DNA of 12,209 bases from Candidatus Zixiibacteriota bacterium (GTDB lineage: Bacteria; Zixibacteria; MSB-5A5; CAIYYT01): assembly GCA_026397575.1 (NCBI GenBank), contig JAPLUP010000130.1:1-12209 (forward strand), written 5' to 3'. Shown here piece after piece: positions 1 to 6,946 of the stretch (its first letter is position 1; each line of letters starts with the position of its first letter). A model generated the notes under the pieces. The model saw only the letters and a program-made list of their open reading frames with translations, searched no databases and had not been told where the DNA came from. Made by a program: the position numbers and the translations under genes.

Positions 1-2
1 TG

Positions 3-977
3 AGGATCGTCGACGACCCCAAGCAGGCGGACTACTTAGTTGTCAATACCTGCGGGTTCATCCAATCGGCGAAAGAGGAATCGATCGAGGAAATCCTGAA
101 ACTCGCCGATCTCAAGAACGGCAATGGCCGCAAACGCCGGTTGTTGATCACCGGTTGTCTGGCGCAACGATACTCCGGAGAATTGCTGCGGCAGATTCCC
201 GAGATTGACGGTATGCTGGGCATCGACCAGTACGACAAGATTGATTCGTTGCTGGATGCCGACTCCGCTTATATCACACGTCCCCCAAGCAGTTACAAAG
301 AATCTCACTCTCTGCAGGTATTGCGCGATCGCCCCTATGCTTACCTCAAGATCGCCGATGGCTGTGACAACCGCTGCAGCTATTGCGCGATTCCTTCGAT
401 TCGCGGCAAATATCGCTCACGGTCTCTGGCCGCGATTTCCGCGGACGTTGACCGCTTGCTTGAGCACGGCGTGCTCGAACTGAATTTGATTGCCCAAGAC
501 GTTGCGCGGTATGGGCTTGACATCGGCAAGCACCCGTTAGCCCTGCTGGAAATGCTCGAACGGAAGCGAAGTGAATTCTGGGTCAGGCCGTTCTATCTGC
601 ACCCGGCGCATCTAACCGACGAAATTCTGGACTTTTTCGCTGCCTCAAAGAAATTTTGTCAGTATCTCGAAATTCCTCTTCAGCACGTTAACTCACGACT
701 ACTCAAGGAGATGAACCGGCGCTACAGTCGCGCCCGAATCGAGAAACTGCTAAATAGTATCAGGGTGAAACTTCCCACCACGGTACTGCGTACCACTTTC
801 ATCGTCGGGTTTCCCGGCGAAACCCGTAAAGAGTTTGACGAGCTCTGCTCTTTTGTAGAGGAGGAAAGAATTTGTCGCGGCGGTGTATTTGGCTACAGCC
901 GAGAAGAAGGAACGCCGCTCACCAGTTTAACGGTCGTCACGCGCAGCGAACGATTGCCGCGCGACAGGAAGAACTAA
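3..977 (+). CDS. rimO: Ribosomal protein S12 methylthiotransferase RimO, N-terminal and radical-SAM part (5' partial, frameshifted)
   Basis: RimO is a radical SAM enzyme that adds a methylthio group to the conserved aspartate of ribosomal protein S12. The frame is open from the window edge, and about 35 N-terminal residues are probably missing. Visible motifs (numbering from base 3): the MTTase-domain cysteines in NTCGF (C17) and ITGCLAQ (C52); the radical-SAM CxxxCxxC in DGCDNRCSYC (C121, C125, C128) for a 4Fe-4S cluster; later FPGET and YSREEGTP. RimO is preferred over MiaB because of the NTCGF-x-x-AKEES signature and the DAPEID signature in the downstream fragment. As read, the frame departs from the family near base 930 and stops at 977 after about 15 unrelated residues. 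The TRAM domain continues in the -1 frame (929-1249). First visible gene of an operon with the lytic transglycosylase, bamD, nadD and polA. Confidence 0.9.
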   Translation, partial: RIVDDPKQADYLVVNTCGFIQSAKEESIEEILKLADLKNGNGRKRRLLITGCLAQRYSGELLRQIPEIDGMLGIDQYDKIDSLLDADSAYITRPPSSYKESHSLQVLRDRPYAYLKIADGCDNRCSYCAIPSIRGKYRSRSLAAISADVDRLLEHGVLELNLIAQDVARYGLDIGKHPLALLEMLERKRSEFWVRPFYLHPAHLTDEILDFFAASKKFCQYLEIPLQHVNSRLLKEMNRRYSRARIEKLLNSIRVKLPTTVLRTTFIVGFPGETRKEFDELCSFVEEERICRGGVFGYSREEGTPLTSLTVVTRSERLPRDRKN

Positions 978-1249
978 CCCGCCTGATCAACGAGAACGCA
1001 GAGGAATTCAATGCGTCTCTGGTCGGCAGGGAACTGAAGATGATCGTCGAACGTTTCAATGCTTCGAGCAGGCAGGCCATCGGCAGATTGTTCTGTGACG
1101 CTCCGGAGATTGATTTCACCATTCACGTCCCCGCTCGCGCCGTTGTTGGCAAGGGTTTCCGCACAGTCTATGTTACCGGGACTTCGGGAGAAGGGTTTGT
1201 GGGCGAATTTGTTGGTGCGAGCGTAGAAGGGAGAAAACATGGCAAATAA
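929..1249 (+). CDS. rimO: RimO C-terminal TRAM-domain fragment, displaced into the -1 frame
   Basis: This is the missing end of the preceding rimO reading frame and probably not an independent gene. It has VGREL, AIGR and DAPEID, the typical RimO TRAM-domain sequence that contacts S12. From YSREEG in the upstream frame to VGREL here, a join near base 930 gives the same spacing (48 residues) as I recall for E. coli RimO from YSPVEG to VGREI, so nothing but the frame is lost. The frame is open upstream to a TTG at 872, but residues from that part match nothing in RimO, so the start given is the approximate join, not an initiation codon. The stop lies inside the next gene, overlapping its ATG by 11 nt, as in a coupled operon. 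A one-base loss in the TTTAACGG tract (926-933) would explain the shift. Confidence 0.8.
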   Translation, partial: NGRHAQRTIAARQEELTRLINENAEEFNASLVGRELKMIVERFNASSRQAIGRLFCDAPEIDFTIHVPARAVVGKGFRTVYVTGTSGEGFVGEFVGASVEGRKHGK

Positions 1250-2021
1250 GAACTATTTGCAATTACGGTCACGGCGTCTGGCGCTACGTTTTTTCATGAT
1301 CTGTTTGATTCAATCGGTCGTGGTAACGTACTGGGTGCTGGATCTCACCGACAATCGGAAGTCGGCGGCATTCTCATCTGTGCAGGCCACACCTTCGGCC
1401 AATCAGGCCTCTGTTGGTGAGGCGCTTGCCAGCCTCTGGACAGGTCATACAGATCCGCAGGAGGTCCAACTCGCGAGTCTGGCCTGCTACCATCGTCCGA
1501 GTGACACGATGCAAGAGGAACGCCGGACTCAAATGAAACGGCAGATGTTAGTCGAGAGAATCATCGGCGATTTTCAGGTGGGCTTTGACAAGAACGAAGT
1601 CGGCCAGTTGGCACAGGTAATTGACAGCGAAAGCCGGCGCTACAGCTATGATCCGCGGTTGCTGCTTGCCGTGATTCTTACCGAGAGCTCACTGCGCAAG
1701 GGCAATATCTCCTATCAGGGAGCGCATGGCCTGATGCAAATCAAGCCGATAGTAGCTGTGGAATTGGCGAGTCGTCCGGGGCACGATTTTGAAGGCAAGA
1801 CATCGTTGTTTGATCCGGAATACAACATCAAGCTCGGCAGTCTCTACTTGTTCGAGTTGATCATGAAATACGGCGATATTCGCAAGGGACTGATAGCCTA
1901 CAATCTCGGCGACACGGCCATGCGCGACCGATTGGCGACCAATCGCAAGTTGCCATCGCAGTATGTCCACAAAGTCATGGCGACTTACGAGGAGCTATTG
2001 GAGAAATATCCCGATGCTTAG
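1239..2021 (+). CDS. Membrane-anchored lytic transglycosylase (SLT domain)
   Basis: Lytic transglycosylases cleave the MurNAc-GlcNAc bond of peptidoglycan, leaving 1,6-anhydroMurNAc ends. The 260-residue product has a basic N-terminus and one hydrophobic helix at about residues 15-36 (signal anchor), a linker to about 110, and then the SLT fold. The catalytic glutamate is E149 in ILTESSL, followed by GAHGLMQIKP (about 161-170), the family's GLMQ motif, then FDPEYNIKLG, a YLFELIMKYGD helix, and AYN (220-222). These are the hallmarks of family 1 (Slt70/MltC-like) enzymes. The start is set by AAGGGAG about 5 nt upstream of the ATG, and it overlaps the end of rimO by 11 nt. The catalytic domain would lie in the periplasm. 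Which subclass, and whether it works in division, secretion or turnover, cannot be told. Confidence 0.9.
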   Translation: MANKNYLQLRSRRLALRFFMICLIQSVVVTYWVLDLTDNRKSAAFSSVQATPSANQASVGEALASLWTGHTDPQEVQLASLACYHRPSDTMQEERRTQMKRQMLVERIIGDFQVGFDKNEVGQLAQVIDSESRRYSYDPRLLLAVILTESSLRKGNISYQGAHGLMQIKPIVAVELASRPGHDFEGKTSLFDPEYNIKLGSLYLFELIMKYGDIRKGLIAYNLGDTAMRDRLATNRKLPSQYVHKVMATYEELLEKYPDA

Positions 2022-2616
2022 AGCGCTGGCGTCGGCCGTGCTTTTGTTGCTCTTCTCTCTGTCCGCGGCTGCCGCAGTGCTTTCCAATGAGCAACTTTGT
2101 GAAAAGGGGGTTGAAACGTTGGCAGACAGCCTGGCAGGGCAACTGACGGCGCCTGCCGATTCCGGCGTTATGCTCCTCCCCGTGGATGGCCGTTTTGGGC
2201 AGCAACTGATGAACGATCTGGCGGCCAGACTGGAACGCTCGGGAATTCTGGTATATCTTGTATCAGGAGGCGTCGATTCCAAGAGACCGGTTGTAAAAAC
2301 GACAGTGAATGATTATCATCTTTCCTATGAAGGTGTACATAGAGGGTTCTTTTCTCGAGGTCGGGTTGCGCGGATGTTCGGAATCAGCGGCGCCAGTCAG
2401 TTACTAGGGAGCGATGGCCGATTGTTGCACTCATCCGAGGTCAGCACGTTGACTTTATGCGATACCCTGAGCTATAATGAAGCGCGCGCCGCGCGGGGAA
2501 AAGACAGCTTTTTGTCACCGACATTGCCACCGACTATCTATCAGCGGCTGGTCGAACCCGGATTGATTCTCGGCATCACCGGTGCGCTGGTTTATCTGTT
2601 TTTTGCATCGCGGTAA
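2014..2616 (+). CDS. Unrecognised secreted protein with C-terminal membrane helix
   Basis: I cannot assign a function. The 200-residue product starts at an ATG overlapping the transglycosylase stop by 8 nt, with GGAG about 10 nt upstream. The frame is open further upstream to 1963, but a start there would put 17 polar residues before a clear signal peptide (hydrophobic run LLLLFSLS, then an AAAA cleavage region near residue 20). The mature part has two cysteines (EQLCEKG, LTLCDTL), which could pair in the periplasm. It contains a segment of the form VMLLP-x-DGRFGQQL, then NDYHLSYEGVHRGFF and a DGRLL-x-SSEV stretch. This looks like a small alpha/beta domain of the type seen in uncharacterised envelope proteins. 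A conserved-looking EPGLILGITGALVYLFF helix ends the chain, followed only by ASR, so it would be tail-anchored. Its place directly before bamD suggests an envelope role; this is inference from context. Confidence 0.8.
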   Translation: MLRALASAVLLLLFSLSAAAAVLSNEQLCEKGVETLADSLAGQLTAPADSGVMLLPVDGRFGQQLMNDLAARLERSGILVYLVSGGVDSKRPVVKTTVNDYHLSYEGVHRGFFSRGRVARMFGISGASQLLGSDGRLLHSSEVSTLTLCDTLSYNEARAARGKDSFLSPTLPPTIYQRLVEPGLILGITGALVYLFFASR

Positions 2617-2635
2617 GACGAATCGAGAGGCCTCC

Positions 2636-3457
2636 ATGATACTGCACCGAATCGGAATACTAACTTTGGGACTGACACTCATGCTTGCGGGATGCGCAGC
2701 CAGACAAGCGACGGTAAGCACCGGCGCACGTGGACAGTATGATCTTGCCATGAAAACTTATGAACGGCACCACTATACCGAAGCCATTCTCGAATTTCAG
2801 AAGGTCTTGTACAACTATCCTGGCCTTAGCTATGTCGATAGCGTCCAGTTCTGGTTTGCCATGTCGTATCATGGTGGCGAAGACTTCCATCTGGCGATTC
2901 CGGAATTCCGGCGGTTGATCACCAACTTCCCCAACAGCGAACTGATCGATGACGCGGCCTTTATGATCGGCAAGTCGTATTTCGACGCTGCGCCAAAGAA
3001 TGTAGGACTCGACCAGACCGATACCGAGAACGCCATCAAAGAACTGACCGCGTATCTGGAGGACTATCCCAACTCGGATCGTCGCCATGAGGGAGAGTTT
3101 CTGCTGTCGCAAGCTATCGAAAAAATGGTGGAGAAGCAGTTCCGAGCCGGGCGACAGTATTTTCGGATGGGCAATCTGGTTTCGTCGCGCATCTATCTTG
3201 AGGATGTGATCAAAGAACATCCTGAAGCCAAATGCATTCCAGAAGCGCTCTATCTTCTGGCAAACATTGACGAAAAACAAAAACACTACGTCGATGCTCG
3301 CGACAAGCTCACTAATCTAATCAACACTTTCCCCCGGTCGGAGTTTTTCGCCAAGGCAGGCAAGATGAAGGCAAAGATGGAAGAGAAAATTGCCGCCGGT
3401 CCCGCAAGTGGCGTTGGTCAGGACTCCGTCAAAGTGACACAGCAGAAAAGTGAGTGA
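2636..3457 (+). CDS. bamD: Outer membrane protein assembly factor BamD (lipoprotein, TPR repeats)
   Basis: BamD is the essential lipoprotein partner of BamA in the BAM complex, which folds beta-barrel proteins into the outer membrane. The 273-residue product has a lipobox LAGC with the lipidated cysteine at position 20, then tandem tetratricopeptide-like helices. Examples are YDLAMKTYERHHYTEAI...FQKVLYNYPG, AIPEFRRLITNFPNSELID, AIKELTAYLEDYPNS and a last unit near IYLEDVIKEHPEA. The pattern of an amphipathic pair followed by YP or FP-NS is typical of BamD/YfiO. The last about 25 residues are polar and low in complexity. The ATG at 2636 is chosen because it gives a proper lipoprotein signal and has GAGAGG 5 nt upstream; the upstream extension to 2582 breaks the signal. 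It ends overlapping the nadD GTG by 8 nt. The porin at 10233 is a plausible client. Confidence 0.88.
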   Translation: MILHRIGILTLGLTLMLAGCAARQATVSTGARGQYDLAMKTYERHHYTEAILEFQKVLYNYPGLSYVDSVQFWFAMSYHGGEDFHLAIPEFRRLITNFPNSELIDDAAFMIGKSYFDAAPKNVGLDQTDTENAIKELTAYLEDYPNSDRRHEGEFLLSQAIEKMVEKQFRAGRQYFRMGNLVSSRIYLEDVIKEHPEAKCIPEALYLLANIDEKQKHYVDARDKLTNLINTFPRSEFFAKAGKMKAKMEEKIAAGPASGVGQDSVKVTQQKSE

Positions 3458-4031
3458 ACGTCTCGGAGTGCTTGGTGGGGCGTTCGACCCCATTCATCTC
3501 GGGCATCTGATTCTTGCCTCGGAAGCAAAGCGGCAACTAAACCTGCATCGTGTGCTGATCGTGCCAACATTCGATTCGGCTCATCAGGAGAAAACCATAC
3601 AGACGTCTTTTGAGCACCGCTGTGCCATGATCAAATTGGCGGTCGCAGACCAACCCGACCTGGTGCTCTCTGACGTTGAGAGCCGGCTCACCGGGAAATC
3701 ATACACCGTCAACACCCTTGAACTGCTGAAAACCATCTATTGCGAGAGTGAAATCGACTTCATCATGGGCGCCGATGGCCTCGATCAGTTTGACACTTGG
3801 CACGATCCGGACAGGATACTCTCGATGGCAACCGTAGTGGTAGCGCATCGTCCCGGACATCAACCGTTGCTGAAGGGACGAGCCGCCGTCATGAAGTTGA
3901 TCGAGATGCCGTTGATTGACATCTCCGCGTCCGATATACGCCGACGCGTACACGAAAATCTGCCGATCCGATTTATGGTGCCACCAGCCGTGGAAGAATA
4001 CATTTCGCGCTCGGCGTTATACCGGAACTGA
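3450..4031 (+). CDS. nadD: Nicotinate-nucleotide adenylyltransferase NadD
   Basis: NadD adenylates nicotinate mononucleotide with ATP to deamido-NAD, the next-to-last step of NAD synthesis in the cytoplasm. The 193-residue product begins GVLGGAFDPIHLGHL, which contains the nucleotidyltransferase HxGH motif (H16-H19). It then has SYTVNTL (84-90), FIMGADGLDQFDTWHDP (104-120) and the C-terminal ATP-binding motif as ISASDIRRR (158-166). The usual form of the last is ISxTxIR, so serine replaces threonine. The substrate loop usually reads P-x(4)-PHK and here reads PTFDSAHQEK, a mild deviation. The start is GTG, overlapping the bamD stop in GTGAGTGA with no clear Shine-Dalgarno sequence, so translation is probably coupled to bamD. 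Length is typical for the family. Confidence 0.92.
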   Translation: MSERLGVLGGAFDPIHLGHLILASEAKRQLNLHRVLIVPTFDSAHQEKTIQTSFEHRCAMIKLAVADQPDLVLSDVESRLTGKSYTVNTLELLKTIYCESEIDFIMGADGLDQFDTWHDPDRILSMATVVVAHRPGHQPLLKGRAAVMKLIEMPLIDISASDIRRRVHENLPIRFMVPPAVEEYISRSALYRN

Positions 4032-4033
4032 CA

Positions 4034-5572
4034 ATGTCTGACAAATGCTTGTTTCTGATCGATGGCAGTGCGCTTGCGTATCGGTCATATTATGCTTTTG
4101 CGCAGAACCCCCTCAAGACCAAGCGGGGCGAACATACCTCCGTTGTCTATGGCTTTGCCACCACGATCCTGCGTATCCTCGCGAAAGAACAGCCGTCGCA
4201 CTTGGCAGTGGTTCTCGACAGCAAGGAGCCGACTTTCCGTCATAAGATGTACGCCGATTACAAAGCCAACCGTCCGTCAATGCCGGAGGAAATGGTGGAG
4301 CAGTTGCCAAGGCTGGATGAGCTGCTTCGAGTGATGGATGTCGCAACCTTGCGCAAACCCGGTTATGAAGCTGATGATCTCATCGCCACGGCAGCGATTA
4401 AAGCCGGGCAAATGGGCTGGGAAGTCGTCATAGTCACCGGCGACAAGGATCTATTTCAACTGGTAGATGAGAAGACCAGAGTGCTGAATCTCAAGAAAGT
4501 TTCCGAAGCCGGGGAGTGGATTGACCGCGAGGCTGTCAAGGCTAAGATGGGTGTCTATCCGGAGCAAATCGTCGACCTCATGGCGCTGACCGGCGATAGC
4601 ACCGACAACGTTCCCGGTGTCACGGGAGTGGGCCCCAAGACGGCGCTGCAGTTGCTCGAGCAGTTCGGGTCGTTTGATGGCGTGTATGCCAATATCGAGA
4701 AGGTCGCGCGTGAGAAACTGCGGGAGATGCTGATTACGCACAAGGATCAGGCTTATCTATCGCGTCAGTTGGTAACACTGGAGAGCCACGCCAACTACGA
4801 AATGAGCCTTGACAGAATGTTGGCTCCAACTCTAGACACTTCGGCGCTTCGTCAGCTATTTATGGAGTTGGAATTTGTCTCGCTTGCCAAATCGCTGGGA
4901 CAAGCCACGGATACGCGCCTTGATACAAAGCAGAACTACCGTACCATCGACACAGCGACGGAACTGGAGAAGCTCGTCGAGAAGATCAAGACAGGTAAAC
5001 TGTTCGCCTTCGATACTGAGACTACGAGCTTGGACTCTCTGAGTTGTGGACTGGTCGGCATTTCGATTGCCATCGCGGATGGCGAAGCTTATTACATTCC
5101 TCTGGGTCATATTGATCTTGGGGCAAACAATCTTGATGCCGACGCATGTAGGAATCTGCTGAACCCGGTACTCGCCGATCCTGAGATAAAGAAGATCGCA
5201 CAGAACTTCAAGTTTGACTATCAGGTCATGACCCGCCACGGATACACGATTTCGTCCTTCGATTATGACACGATGTTGGCATCATACGTAATAGACCCGG
5301 CTGGGCAGCACGGCTTGGATGCTCTGGCGTTGAAACACTTCAACTATTCGATGCAACCGATCACCGCCCTGATCGGCTCCGGCAAAAGGCAGAAGTCGTT
5401 CGCCGAAGTGCCGGTTGACACAGCCACGTTCTACTCCGCTGAAGAATGTCCAAAGAGATCGCGACCGAACTCGATAAGATCGTGTTTGACATCTATACGC
5501 TTGCCGGTCAGGAGTTCAACATCAACTCCACCGCGCAACTTTCTGACGTGCTCTTCAATCGACTTGGGCTGA
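4034..5572 (+). CDS. polA: DNA polymerase I, 5'-nuclease and 3'-5' exonuclease part (truncated by internal deletion)
   Basis: This is the N-terminal part of Pol I, which removes RNA primers and fills gaps. Residues 1 to about 290 form the 5'-3' nuclease: LIDGS (D10), VVLDS (D62), YKANRP, GYEADD (110-115), TGDKDL (135-140), TGDSTDN (186-192) and the helix-hairpin-helix GVTGVGPKTA. Residues of about 305-471 form the 3'-5' exonuclease: Exo I FDTETTSLD (D327, E329), Exo II NFKFD (D395), and the start of Exo III, YSAE-E (Y467). The last metal-binding aspartate expected at residue 471 is replaced by E at the junction. From 472 to 512 the residues match nothing in PolA. The polymerase domain resumes in the next feature in another frame, after a gap of about 55 residues compared with E. 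coli. Start ATG lies 2 nt after nadD with a weak Shine-Dalgarno sequence, so it is probably coupled. Confidence 0.9.
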   Translation: MSDKCLFLIDGSALAYRSYYAFAQNPLKTKRGEHTSVVYGFATTILRILAKEQPSHLAVVLDSKEPTFRHKMYADYKANRPSMPEEMVEQLPRLDELLRVMDVATLRKPGYEADDLIATAAIKAGQMGWEVVIVTGDKDLFQLVDEKTRVLNLKKVSEAGEWIDREAVKAKMGVYPEQIVDLMALTGDSTDNVPGVTGVGPKTALQLLEQFGSFDGVYANIEKVAREKLREMLITHKDQAYLSRQLVTLESHANYEMSLDRMLAPTLDTSALRQLFMELEFVSLAKSLGQATDTRLDTKQNYRTIDTATELEKLVEKIKTGKLFAFDTETTSLDSLSCGLVGISIAIADGEAYYIPLGHIDLGANNLDADACRNLLNPVLADPEIKKIAQNFKFDYQVMTRHGYTISSFDYDTMLASYVIDPAGQHGLDALALKHFNYSMQPITALIGSGKRQKSFAEVPVDTATFYSAEECPKRSRPNSIRSCLTSIRLPVRSSTSTPPRNFLTCSSIDLG

Positions 5573-6570
5573 AGCCGCTGCACAAGACAACAAAGAAAAC
5601 CGGTTACTCAACCGACGTAAATGTGCTGATCGAACTTGCCAAACAACACGATCTGCCGAAAAGAATGCTCGACTACCGCAAGCTGCAGAAACTGAAATCA
5701 ACTTACGTGGATGCGCTTCCTAAGTTGGTCAATCGTCGCACCGGCCGTGTGCATACGTCCTACAATCAAGCAGTAGCTACCACGGGCAGATTGTCCTCGA
5801 CAGATCCCAATTTGCAGAATATCCCGATCCGTACCGAAGAGGGGAGCCAGATTCGCAAGGCGTTTATCCCGACAGACGAACACTACAAATTGTTGACTGC
5901 CGACTACTCACAGATTGAGCTGCGCATTTTGGCACACTTTGCCGAGGAACAACCGCTGATCGAATCCTTCGGCAACGGCGAGGATATTCACAAGCGCACG
6001 GCGTCAGAAGTTTTCGGTGTCGACTTGAGTGCCGTTACACCCGACATGCGCCGCGTTGCCAAGACCGCCAATTTTGCGGTGATTTACGGTGTGACTGCCT
6101 TTGGCTTGTCACAGCAGTCGGAAATGACTGTGTCTGAGGCCAAAGAGTTCATTGACATCTATTTCAAACGCTACCCCATGATTCGCGCCTTTATCGGCGA
6201 TACCATTGCGAAGGCGCGTCAACAGGGTTATGTTACAACTCTATTTGGTCGCCGTCGCTATTTACCGGAGATTGACTCGAAGAACGCGGCGCTGCGCCAG
6301 TTTGCCGAACGAACTGCCGTCAATACCGTGATTCAGGGAACGGCCGCTGACATGATCAAAATCGCGATGATCGAGATCGATCGCCAAATGCAGGAAATGA
6401 AGTCAAAGATGATCTTGCAGGTGCATGACGAACTCGTATTTGATACACATCTGCCAGAGATGGAAGACCTGAGGCGGCTTGTGCGTGACACGATGGAAGG
6501 GTGTGTCAGCCTCACCGTACCGATCACGGTTGATATGGGCATGGGGAATAACTGGTTGGAGAGTAAGTAG
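5446..6570 (+). CDS. polA: DNA polymerase I, polymerase domain fragment (-1 frame)
   Basis: This is the C-terminal polymerase (Klenow palm/fingers/thumb) part of PolA, in the -1 frame relative to the 5' part. It resumes at SKEIATELDKIVFDIYTLAG-QEFN, which aligns with the E. coli thumb at SEELTLRLAELEKK...GEEFN. It then carries KLKSTYVDALP, TGRLSSTDPNLQNIP, motif A DYSQIELR (153-160, metal ligand D153), motif B with R202, K206, F210, Y214 and G215 (O-helix pattern RxxxKxxxFxxxYG), and motif C QVHDELVF (H327, D328, E329). All catalytic residues are present. F210 predicts the usual discrimination against dideoxynucleotides. The ATG at 5446 has no Shine-Dalgarno sequence at a proper distance (GAAGA abuts it), so independent translation is doubtful. 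The missing linker includes the conserved EMPLVPVL-x-RMExNGV region. It could be a broken gene, a naturally split enzyme or an assembly error. Confidence 0.88.
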   Translation: MSKEIATELDKIVFDIYTLAGQEFNINSTAQLSDVLFNRLGLKPLHKTTKKTGYSTDVNVLIELAKQHDLPKRMLDYRKLQKLKSTYVDALPKLVNRRTGRVHTSYNQAVATTGRLSSTDPNLQNIPIRTEEGSQIRKAFIPTDEHYKLLTADYSQIELRILAHFAEEQPLIESFGNGEDIHKRTASEVFGVDLSAVTPDMRRVAKTANFAVIYGVTAFGLSQQSEMTVSEAKEFIDIYFKRYPMIRAFIGDTIAKARQQGYVTTLFGRRRYLPEIDSKNAALRQFAERTAVNTVIQGTAADMIKIAMIEIDRQMQEMKSKMILQVHDELVFDTHLPEMEDLRRLVRDTMEGCVSLTVPITVDMGMGNNWLESK

Positions 6571-6589
6571 TCGACAATGTTGCGAAAGG

Positions 6590-6758
6590 GCTAGTGTGGT
6601 GTCACAGAGAAAACCTTACAGGTGTGAGGAATCTTCACGGATTGTCATTCCCGCGAAAGCGGGTATCCAGTATTGAAATTAGCCTGGATTCCTGCTTTCG
6701 CAGGGATGACGGATTAGGGACTACTGCCGTAAAGAAGCGTTAGGGACACCACACCAGC
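6590..6758 (+). repeat. Nested MITE/REP-like element with 14-bp terminal inverted repeats
   Basis: The outer arms are GCTAGTGTGGTGTC (6590-6603) and, on the other strand, GCTGGTGTGGTGTC (6745-6758), with 13 of 14 bases matching. AGG lies directly outside both ends and could be a 3-bp target duplication, but it is too short to be strong evidence. Between them, 6624-6638 is an imperfect 15-bp palindrome, and 6644-6710 is a separate inner palindrome described in its own entry. No open frame for a transposase exists, so any movement would be in trans. It sits between polA and coaE and appears to be the only repeat of this kind in the window. Confidence 0.55.
6644..6710 (+). repeat. REP-like palindrome made of two small hairpins
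   Basis: Arms 6644-6670 and 6684-6710 are 27 nt each and match at 23 of 27 positions as inverted repeats around a 13-nt loop. Each arm is itself a hairpin: CCCGC-GAAA-GCGGG in the left arm and CCTGC-TTTC-GCAGG in the right. Two of the four differences between the arms are compensating (C-G replaced by T-A), so the small hairpins are kept. GGATT occurs directly before (6639-6643) and directly after (6711-6715), as a 5-bp target duplication would; counting the arm's own terminal AC, the repeat is ACGGATT. The CATTCCCGCGAAAGCGGG core resembles dispersed repeats known from many bacterial genomes. It may also act as a processing or attenuation hairpin after polA, but no T-run follows it. Confidence 0.7.
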
Positions 6759-6946
6759 AGGGTGACTCATCAAATGCCGATCTCCAGACTTAGCATTTCG
6801 TTGACCGGCTGGCAATCATTGCGGCGTCAGGCCGATCTTGTTGACAACCAAAATGATCCAGCAAGAACGTATTTGCCAGAAAAGGATTACTTTAACCACT
6901 GCCCGTATTGCTTTGCCACAGAGACGCGTAGGAGTGCTCATTCAAG
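6759..6946. other. Intergenic stretch between repeat element and coaE
   Basis: I see no convincing gene here. A 62-codon frame (6762-6950) has no Shine-Dalgarno sequence and no recognisable protein features. A perfect TTGACA occurs at 6841-6846, but no good -10 lies 16-19 nt downstream, so a coaE promoter here is only possible. AGGAG at 6930-6934 lies 12 nt before the coaE ATG and is probably its ribosome binding site, with long spacing. Confidence 0.5.

Noticed and set aside
926..932. Canonical programmed -1 frameshift site in rimO
   Set aside because: T TTA ACG does not satisfy X XXY YYZ because the second triplet is not AAx, and RimO is not known to use recoding. A one-base loss is simpler.
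2660..3286. 208-codon antisense frame inside bamD
   Set aside because: Shadow of the BamD frame; the composition follows the complement of TPR codons and no start site is supported.
6841..6869. Sigma-70 promoter for coaE from TTGACA
   Set aside because: The -35 is perfect but no -10-like hexamer stands at 16-19 nt, so it was not listed as a promoter.
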